Positions 6,867-11,279 of a stretch of 11,279 nt of DNA are shown in pieces. This DNA is from Candidatus Pacearchaeota archaeon (lineage in GTDB: Archaea > Nanobdellota > Nanobdellia > Pacearchaeales > GW2011-AR1): assembly GCA_002688165.1 (NCBI GenBank), contig NZCB01000031.1, forward strand, positions 1 through 11,279, written 5' to 3'. The translations under genes were made by a program, and so were the position numbers. The number at the start of each line of letters is the position of its first letter. Within the stretch, counting starts at the first letter, position 1. The notes beneath the pieces are model-generated. The model was not told the origin of the DNA. It made no database searches and was given only the letters and a program-made list of their open reading frames with translations.

Positions 6867-7391
6867 ATGGATTCAGATAATTTTTCTAATGATCTAAATC
6901 AAGATTCTTCTTTAACGAAAATTTTTAGTAGTGATGAAAAAATTGAATTTTATAATAGGGCCTTGGAAGAGATTAAGGAAAGAGTTAATGAGATTGATAG
7001 TTTAGTTTCTAAGATGGCTACGGTTGTCTCTGTTTTGAGAACTCATTTGCCATATTATTTTTGGTGCGGATTTTATTTTGCAGAGGAAGATGAAATGGTT
7101 ATTGGACCTTATCAGGGATCTACTGCTTGCGCCAATATTGGTTATCAGGGAGTTTGTGGAACTGCTGCAAAAAAGAAAGAGAGCATTATTGTTCCTAATG
7201 TTCATGAGTTTCCAGGACATATTGTCTGCGATGAGAGATCTAATTCTGAGATTGTTGTTCCATTAATTGGAGAGAATGATATGGTTATTGCAGTGTTAGA
7301 TATAGATTCTACAAGGTTAAAAGCATTTGATGATGTTGATAAGGATTTTTTAGAAAAAGAATTGATGCCTATTCTATTGAATAGTCATTAG
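6867..7391 (+). CDS. msrC: Free methionine-(R)-sulfoxide reductase, GAF domain
   Basis: 174 residues, cytoplasmic. The GAF domain (about 48-172) has the family signature: WCGFYF (66-71), GPYQGSTAC (80-88), GVCGTAA (95-101), NVHEFPGHIVCD (111-122), SNSEIVVPL (125-133) and a VLDIDS end (143-148). The three cysteines used by this family, corresponding to E. coli Cys84, Cys94 and Cys118, are Cys88, Cys97 and Cys121. The enzyme reduces free methionine-R-sulfoxide back to methionine, with Cys121 as the likely attacking residue and resolution by disulfide exchange with a thioredoxin-type partner. The first 25 residues are an acidic extension beyond the usual fRMsr start; the TATA spacing supports this start. 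A small cysteine protein follows after 7 nt and is likely co-transcribed. Confidence 0.9.
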   Translation: MDSDNFSNDLNQDSSLTKIFSSDEKIEFYNRALEEIKERVNEIDSLVSKMATVVSVLRTHLPYYFWCGFYFAEEDEMVIGPYQGSTACANIGYQGVCGTAAKKKESIIVPNVHEFPGHIVCDERSNSEIVVPLIGENDMVIAVLDIDSTRLKAFDDVDKDFLEKELMPILLNSH

Positions 7392-7398
7392 ATCGAAG

Positions 7399-7533
7399 AT
7401 GGTAGAGTTGGATTCAGAGGATTATTATTTTAATGGTGAGGGGTTAATGGTTTTTACTGATAAGTATTTAAAAAAAAGAGGTTATTGTTGCGAAAGTAGT
7501 TGTAAGCATTGCCCTTATGGGTTTAATGATTAG
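7399..7533 (+). CDS. Small cysteine-motif protein, DUF5522-like
   Basis: 44 residues starting 7 nt after the msrC stop. It contains YYFNGEGLMVFTDKY (9-23) and KKRGYCCESSCKHCPYGF (25-42). This matches the layout of the DUF5522 family as I know it: a short aromatic-rich N-terminal half, then R-G-Y-C-C-x-x-x-C-x-H-C-P-Y. The four cysteines and one histidine suggest binding of zinc or another metal, but the family has no established function. Codon use matches the neighbours. No clear ribosome-binding site is present, so translation may depend on coupling to msrC. Its position after a redox repair enzyme hints at a redox- or metal-linked job; that is inference. Confidence 0.8.
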   Translation: MVELDSEDYYFNGEGLMVFTDKYLKKRGYCCESSCKHCPYGFND

Positions 7534-7549
7534 TTGTTCTGAGGGGCAG

Positions 7550-7560
7550 ATATATTTTTA
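7550..7560 (+). promoter_or_regulatory. TATA-like element of the aminopeptidase gene
   Basis: ATATATTTTTA lies 17-27 nt after the DUF5522-like stop. With a start site about 25 nt downstream it would give a leader of roughly 30 nt, long enough to include the ribosome-binding site at 7591. An alternative is read-through from msrC. Confidence 0.45.
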
Positions 7561-7590
7561 AATGAAGATTATTAGAATTTAATGTATTGT

Positions 7591-7596
7591 AGGTGA
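7591..7596 (+). promoter_or_regulatory. Shine-Dalgarno-like site of the aminopeptidase gene
   Basis: AGGTGA lies 12 nt before the ATG at 7609, a longer spacer than usual. A nearer ATG at 7602 is in another frame and closes after about 30 codons. The aminopeptidase frame is closed by the TGA at 7594, so 7609 is its first ATG. Confidence 0.45.
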
Positions 7597-7608
7597 TTTA
7601 AATGGAAA

Positions 7609-8691
7609 ATGGATCCAAGAATAAGAAAATTAGCACAGCAAACGGTAAGATATTCCTTAGAAGTAAAACCTGGGACAAATGTCATAATTAGTGGTGGAGA
7701 GGAAGCTAAGGAATTTATTTTAGAATTATATAAGGAAGTTATTTTGCAAGGAGCGCATCCTATTGTCAATGTGGGGTTGGATGGTATGAATGATTTTTTC
7801 TATAAATATGCTAATAAACAACAATTAGAGAAATTTCCAGATTTGCAAATGCATCAGATTAAGAATAGTCAATATTATATTGGAATTAATACTAGTGGAA
7901 ATACTAGGGAATTGAGTAATGCAGATCCCAAGAAAATTATGATAAGGAAAAAGGTTACTAGGCCTATTGGAGATCATGTAGTCAATTCTGCAGATAAGGA
8001 AGAGGGTTGGATGAAGAGGGTTACTATTGGTTTTCCATGCATGGCTTTGGCCCAAGAAGCCGGAATGAGTTTAAATGATTATGAAAATTTTGTTTTTAAT
8101 GCCTGTTTGATTGATTGGAAGAAATTTGGCAAGAGAATGGATAAATTGACTAGTGTTTTTGAAAAAGGTAATGAAGTTCATTTGATTGGAGATGGGGTGG
8201 ATTTGAAGTTTTCTATTAGGGGAAAGAATTGTGTTTCAGATAAGGGAGAAGAGAATATGCCCGGAGGGGAAGTATTTATGGCTCCAGTAAGAGAGAGCAT
8301 GAATGGAACAATAAGTTTTGATTATCCTAGGGTTGTTAATGGGAATTTAATAAGTGGTGTAAAATTAAGATTTGAAAAGGGAAAGGTTGTGGAATATAGT
8401 GCTGAACAGGGAGAGGAATTTTTAAATGAACTTCTTAATACTGATGAAAATGCTAAATATGTTGGCGAGTTTGGAGTTGGATGTAATCCTGGGATAAAAC
8501 AATATACTAATGATTTATTGTTTGATGAGAAGTTGGATTGCACGATTCATTTGGCTTTAGGAATGGCGTATAAGCAGAATGGTGGTGGAAATGATAGTGC
8601 TATCCATGTAGATATTGTTAAAGATATGAAGAAGGCCAAGATGATTTTGGATGGAAAAGTTATCCAAGAGAATGGTAAGTGGAATGTATAG
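7609..8691 (+). CDS. M29 family metallo-aminopeptidase (AmpS/PepS-like)
   Basis: 360 residues, somewhat shorter than the usual 370-410. It removes N-terminal amino acids from peptides in the cytoplasm using two metal ions. The opening (DPRIRKLAQQTVRYSLEVKPG) is typical of the family. The metal and active-site residues known from AmpS-type enzymes are all present: Glu221 in MPGGEVFMAP, Glu287 in GEFGVGCNPG, His314 in IHLALG, Tyr321, and His333 and Asp335 in the AIHVD motif. The middle contains the IGINTSGNTRELSN and RPIGDHVV stretches seen in archaeal members. No signal peptide is present. It is preceded by its own TATA-like element and followed by an inverted repeat before the convergent OB-fold gene. 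A role in peptide turnover, useful to a reduced-genome host-dependent archaeon, is inference. Confidence 0.93.
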   Translation: MDPRIRKLAQQTVRYSLEVKPGTNVIISGGEEAKEFILELYKEVILQGAHPIVNVGLDGMNDFFYKYANKQQLEKFPDLQMHQIKNSQYYIGINTSGNTRELSNADPKKIMIRKKVTRPIGDHVVNSADKEEGWMKRVTIGFPCMALAQEAGMSLNDYENFVFNACLIDWKKFGKRMDKLTSVFEKGNEVHLIGDGVDLKFSIRGKNCVSDKGEENMPGGEVFMAPVRESMNGTISFDYPRVVNGNLISGVKLRFEKGKVVEYSAEQGEEFLNELLNTDENAKYVGEFGVGCNPGIKQYTNDLLFDEKLDCTIHLALGMAYKQNGGGNDSAIHVDIVKDMKKAKMILDGKVIQENGKWNV

Positions 8692-8692
8692 G

Positions 8693-8711
8693 GAATTTTA
8701 GTATAAAATTC
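8693..8711. terminator. Perfect 8-bp inverted repeat between convergent genes
   Basis: GAATTTTA and TAAAATTC are exact inverted repeats around GTA, starting 1 nt after the aminopeptidase stop and ending 17 nt before the stop of the convergent OB-fold gene. It could act on both strands as a hairpin stabilising 3' ends or aiding termination. It is AT-rich, so chance is possible. Confidence 0.35.
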
Positions 8712-8728
8712 TTTAATGTGAGAGATAT

Positions 8729-9067
8729 TTATTCAAAACCTGCTATGGTTTCTGTTCTGATTTGCAATTTATTTTTGTATTTTTCTAATCTTCCTTGGAT
8801 TTGAATTTTTTGATTTCTAGTTAAGTTTATTTTTTGATCTAATAAAATATCTATTGAGAAAGAGTTTTGAGTTATTGTTATTATTTGGAATTCTTTGTGA
8901 TTTTGTATTTTAGTTATGGTTCCTGATGTTGATAGTTTTTTGTTTAGATGATTTAGGGTGACGTCTTTTATTTTTATTTGGGGATAAGGTAATATGTTTG
9001 TTAGTATTAGTAGGATTATTATTCCTAGTAGTGAAATTGATAGGGTTATTTTTGTTATTGATGGCAT
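8729..9067 (-). CDS. Membrane-anchored OB-fold (tRNA_anti-like) protein
   Basis: 112 residues. One N-terminal membrane segment (about 9-26) precedes a single OB-fold domain (about 31-108). It shows the strand pattern of the nucleic-acid-binding tRNA_anti type: V-T-L...LSTSGTITKIQNHKE, then FQIITI, SIDILLD, QKIQIQGRLEKYKNKLQI. The frame is open upstream into tyrS, but that extension has no hydrophobic or family sense, and the ATG at 9067 has a TATA element 24 nt before it, so I start there. It diverges from tyrS and converges on the aminopeptidase. The OB domain should face the outside if the segment is a signal anchor with the usual topology. Whether it binds nucleic acid is unproven; a stabilising, non-binding OB-fold is possible. 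Confidence 0.72.
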   Translation of the reverse strand: MPSITKITLSISLLGIIILLILTNILPYPQIKIKDVTLNHLNKKLSTSGTITKIQNHKEFQIITITQNSFSIDILLDQKINLTRNQKIQIQGRLEKYKNKLQIRTETIAGFE

Positions 9068-9086
9068 TATAGTTTGTGTAGAAAGA

Positions 9087-9095
9087 TTTATTAAA
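9087..9095. promoter_or_regulatory. Shared TATA element for tyrS and the OB-fold gene
   Basis: TTTATTAAA (TTTAATAAA on the other strand) is the only good TATA candidate in the 48-bp gap. Its centre is 25 nt before the tyrS ATG (9116) and 24 nt before the OB-fold ATG (9067). Purine-rich GAAAGA lies on the outer side for tyrS and AAAATC for the other gene, as possible TFB contacts. Both messages would be leaderless. Confidence 0.6.
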
Positions 9096-9115
9096 GATTT
9101 TATGTTTTCTTGATA

Positions 9116-10117
9116 ATGAATAAGTTTGAGTTGGCTATTAGAAATACTGCTGAGATAATTGGTGAAGAAGATCTGAAAAAATTGCTGAAAAGTAAGAAAA
9201 AACCCTGTGTTTATATTGGAACTGCTCCAACTGGAAGGCCTCATGTAGGTTATCTTATTTGGTTATTAAAATTATCTGATTTGTTGAAGGCAGGATTTTA
9301 TGTGAAGGTTTTGATTGCAGATTTGCATGCCCTATTGGATGGAACTCCTTACGAGGTTTTAGAGAATCGGTATAAATATTATTCTGCTATCATTCCTGAA
9401 GTAATTAAGGCCCTGGGAGGGAATCCTGAGAATATGGAATTTATCAAAGGTAGTGATTTTGAATTAAAGGGAGATTATATGAAAGATTTGTTAAGGATGG
9501 CTACTAATGTTTCTGTAAGAGATAGCATGAAGGCGGCTAGCGATGTGGTTAAATTGGGAGATAATCCTAAGTTAGCAGGCCTAATTTATCCTTTGATGCA
9601 AGCATTAGATGAAGAATATTTGAAGGCAGATATGCAATTAGGGGGAAATGATCAAAGGAAGATTTTTGTTTTGGCTAGAGAGCAACATCTTAAATTAGGA
9701 TATAAGCCAAGAATTGAGATGATGACCCCTATTTTAAGGGGATTGGCAGGTAAGAAGATGAGTGCGAGTGACCCCAATACTAAAATTGATTTTTTGGATG
9801 ACGAAGAAACCGTTAAAAAGAAGATTAATAAGGCAGATTGCTTGGAGGGCGATTTAGATAATGGTGTAATGGAGTTTATGAAATATATAGTGATGGTTAT
9901 TAAGAGTGATAATAAAGAGAAATTTAGGGTTGAAAGGCCTGAGAAGTTTGGAGGTAATGTCGAGTATGGTAATTATGGGGAATTGGAAAAGGATTTTGTG
10001 GCTAAGAAATTGCATCCAATGGATTTGAAGATTGCTTTGTCAAAAGAAATAAACCTGGTTCTTGGAAGAATTGATAAGAAGAAGATGGAAAGATTAGCTA
10101 AAATCGCATATAAATAA
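9116..10117 (+). CDS. tyrS: Tyrosyl-tRNA synthetase, archaeal/eukaryotic type
   Basis: 333 residues, class I synthetase that charges tRNA-Tyr with tyrosine in the cytoplasm. The HIGH-type motif is HVGY (43-46) in TAPTGRPHVGY, and the KMSKS-type motif is KMSAS (214-218). Tyrosine-pocket residues equivalent to Methanocaldococcus jannaschii Tyr32, Tyr151, Gln155, Asp158 and Gln173 are Tyr33, Tyr158, Gln162, Asp165 and Gln180. ALDEEYLK (163-170) and GGNDQRKIF (176-184) closely resemble eukaryotic cytosolic enzymes. The C-terminal anticodon-binding part (RPEKFGG, then KKLHPMDLK at 297-305) is complete, with no bacterial S4 domain. I use the ATG at 9116, not the TTG two codons earlier, because the TATA element is 25 nt away. 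The stop abuts that of the convergent GTPase with no spacer. Confidence 0.96.
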   Translation: MNKFELAIRNTAEIIGEEDLKKLLKSKKKPCVYIGTAPTGRPHVGYLIWLLKLSDLLKAGFYVKVLIADLHALLDGTPYEVLENRYKYYSAIIPEVIKALGGNPENMEFIKGSDFELKGDYMKDLLRMATNVSVRDSMKAASDVVKLGDNPKLAGLIYPLMQALDEEYLKADMQLGGNDQRKIFVLAREQHLKLGYKPRIEMMTPILRGLAGKKMSASDPNTKIDFLDDEETVKKKINKADCLEGDLDNGVMEFMKYIVMVIKSDNKEKFRVERPEKFGGNVEYGNYGELEKDFVAKKLHPMDLKIALSKEINLVLGRIDKKKMERLAKIAYK

Positions 10118-11026
10118 TTATTCTGTAAAAAATTCAACTACGTCCCTATCCTTTACAATATGCTTTAATCCCACTTTTTGTCCTGTGAATTTACTAGAAG
10201 GCCCGGTTATTTTTGCATATTTTACCTTTTTACTATATCCATGAAGCACTTTTTCCGCTACATCTTTTAATGTGGATTTTGGGTTTAGGACTACTGGAAC
10301 GCTATCTTGTTTGGTTCCTGGTTGTCTTGTGTAAACTCTTATTACATTGAAAGATTCTAGGATTTTTTCTTTTAATTCATCTATTCCCTCATCAGTTTTC
10401 GTTGAAACTAATGTGAAGTTATGTTTCTTTGTTTTAAGTGTAGCAGTTATTTTTCTTTTGTTTTCATCATCTTGTTGATCTATTTTATTAAAAATAATTA
10501 TAATCTTTGCCTTTTTATTTAGATTTTTTATTGAATCCTGTATTGTTTTAATTTCGTGTATTTTTTCTACTACAATTAGTATGGTATCTGCCGAATTTAA
10601 TAGGCTTTTGTCAAAATTTTCGCTTGCAATTGGAGGCATGTCAATTATTTGGATGGTGCATCCCTGAAAATTTAATGTTCCTTGTAATGGTTCATTGGTT
10701 GTGAATCCATAACTTGCTATTTTTGGGGCTGCGTTTGTAATAGCCTTTAATATTGATGATTTTCCTGAATTTGTAAGTCCTAAGAGGATTGCTTGCATAT
10801 CTCCTTTTTTTATTCCCTTTTTACCTGATTTTTTTGCTTTTCTAGCAGATTCGGCCTTTAATTTTTTGTATCGTGTTCTAATGTTTTTTCTTAAGTTTTC
10901 AGCCCCCTTATGGGCAGGCATATGCCTCATCATTTCTTCTAAGGCTAAGATTCTTTCTTCATCGGTGCTGGCTGCATGAAATTTTGATTCTGCTTCTATG
11001 TATTCTGGATGTGCATTGATTGGCAT
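10118..11026 (-). CDS. DRG/OBG-like GTPase with C-terminal TGS domain
   Basis: 302 residues from the start chosen here. The N-terminal helical region (MPINAHPEYIEAE, then LEEMMRHMPAHKG at 29-41) is typical of a DRG-related, TGS-containing GTPase subfamily. The G domain follows: P-loop GLTNSGKSS (83-91), G2 Thr in GFTTNEP (107-113), G3 DMPP (129-132), G4 NKID (180-183) and G5 STK (208-210). The TGS domain occupies about 228-301. DRG-type proteins act on ribosomes or translation factors; the exact role here is unknown. The usual Gly of the D-x-x-G motif is Pro. An in-frame ATG seven codons upstream (11047) is possible, but the family normally begins M-P-x-N, and starting at 11026 puts the shared TATA element 25 nt upstream. 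It converges on tyrS with no spacer. Confidence 0.9.
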   Translation of the reverse strand: MPINAHPEYIEAESKFHAASTDEERILALEEMMRHMPAHKGAENLRKNIRTRYKKLKAESARKAKKSGKKGIKKGDMQAILLGLTNSGKSSILKAITNAAPKIASYGFTTNEPLQGTLNFQGCTIQIIDMPPIASENFDKSLLNSADTILIVVEKIHEIKTIQDSIKNLNKKAKIIIIFNKIDQQDDENKRKITATLKTKKHNFTLVSTKTDEGIDELKEKILESFNVIRVYTRQPGTKQDSVPVVLNPKSTLKDVAEKVLHGYSKKVKYAKITGPSSKFTGQKVGLKHIVKDRDVVEFFTE

Positions 11027-11047
11027 AGGTTTATTAATGAATTGCAT

Positions 11048-11055
11048 TTTAAAAA
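11048..11055. promoter_or_regulatory. Probable shared TATA element for the GTPase and DNA glycosylase genes
   Basis: TTTAAAAA (TTTTTAAA on the minus strand) is centred about 25 nt before the glycosylase ATG (11076) and about 25 nt before the GTPase ATG at 11026. The gap is 49 bp, nearly the same as the 48-bp gap of the tyrS pair. If the GTPase instead began at 11047, this element would sit directly on its start codon. Confidence 0.5.
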
Positions 11056-11075
11056 TTTATTGAGTTTATTAGAAT

Positions 11076-11279
11076 ATGGATAAAAATTTTTTTAATAGGG
11101 AAGCAGACGTTGTTGCAAGAGATTTATTGGGGAGAGTTATTGTTAGGAATATTGAGGGTAAGGAATTGAAGGCTAAAATAGTTGAAACAGAGGCTTATTT
11201 TGATGAAAATGATCCGGCTAGTAGGGCCTGTCAGAATGGAGATTTACGAGAAACTATGATGATGGAGCCTGGAACTATT
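11076..11279 (+). CDS. Alkyladenine (3-methyladenine) DNA glycosylase, AAG/MPG family, 3' end missing
   Basis: The first 68 codons are visible and the gene runs off the window. The enzyme removes alkylated or deaminated purines from DNA as the first step of base excision repair. The visible part has VARDLLGRVIVR (13-24), the active-site IVETEAYFDENDPASRA (35-51) and MEPGT (63-67), which fit the N-terminal half of the AAG family. Glu39 and Tyr41 correspond to human AAG Glu125 (water-activating) and Tyr127 (base-flipping wedge neighbour). The position of human His136 is Arg50 here. The short N-terminus lacks the eukaryotic extension. It is divergent from the GTPase and probably leaderless, with a TATA element 25 nt upstream. 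Identification is firm; completeness cannot be judged. Confidence 0.88.
   Translation, partial: MDKNFFNREADVVARDLLGRVIVRNIEGKELKAKIVETEAYFDENDPASRACQNGDLRETMMMEPGTI

Noticed and set aside
7602..7692. ATG at 7602 as an alternative start near the aminopeptidase
   Set aside because: It lies in a different frame that closes after about 30 codons and has no family resemblance.
9068..9244. N-terminal extension of the OB-fold frame into tyrS
   Set aside because: It overlaps the confidently assigned start of tyrS on the other strand, reads as low-complexity shadow, and the ATG at 9067 has a TATA element at leaderless distance.

Overview
The window looks like chromosome from an AT-rich archaeon, most plausibly a DPANN-type lineage (Woesearchaeota/Pacearchaeota-like). 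I base this on an archaeal/eukaryote-type tyrosyl-tRNA synthetase, a TGS-domain GTPase, promoters with a TATA-like box about 25 nt before the start codon (leaderless genes), strong use of T-ending codons, and secreted proteins of a style common in those genomes. The lineage is an inference; no rRNA or other marker gene lies in the window.

Positions 1-5585 carry three secreted or surface proteins on the + strand. The first is the 3' part of a subtilisin-like protease fused to a calcium-loop beta-propeller and three C-terminal strand repeats. Next, 19 nt downstream, is a membrane-anchored fibre-like protein with phage-tail-like GIGTT repeats, whose central part has codon usage unlike its surroundings. 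After a 270-bp gap with a T-tract terminator and an orphan stem-loop resembling an IS200/IS605 end comes a cysteine-rich, calcium-loop protein with four perfect 18-bp tandem repeats. These three probably act at the cell envelope.

Positions 5577-7608 hold a TctA/DUF112-type membrane permease (minus strand), diverging from a GAF-domain free methionine-(R)-sulfoxide reductase. That gene is followed 7 nt later by a 44-codon cysteine-motif protein of the DUF5522 type, below usual ORF length cut-offs. Positions 7609-8691 hold an M29 metallo-aminopeptidase with all expected metal ligands.

Positions 8729-11279 are compact information-processing and repair genes in alternating orientation: a membrane-anchored OB-fold protein (minus), tyrosyl-tRNA synthetase (plus), a DRG/OBG-like TGS GTPase (minus) and the 5' end of an alkyladenine-type DNA glycosylase (plus). 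Both divergent pairs here seem to be driven from one nearly symmetric TATA element placed about 25 nt from each start codon. The convergent pairs abut or overlap: tyrS and the GTPase have no spacer, and the Cys-rich gene and permease overlap by 9 nt.

I found no complete defence, CRISPR or mobile system. The least expected signals are the shared TATA elements, the mosaic fibre gene, the overlooked DUF5522 gene next to msrC, and the orphan IS605-like hairpin.
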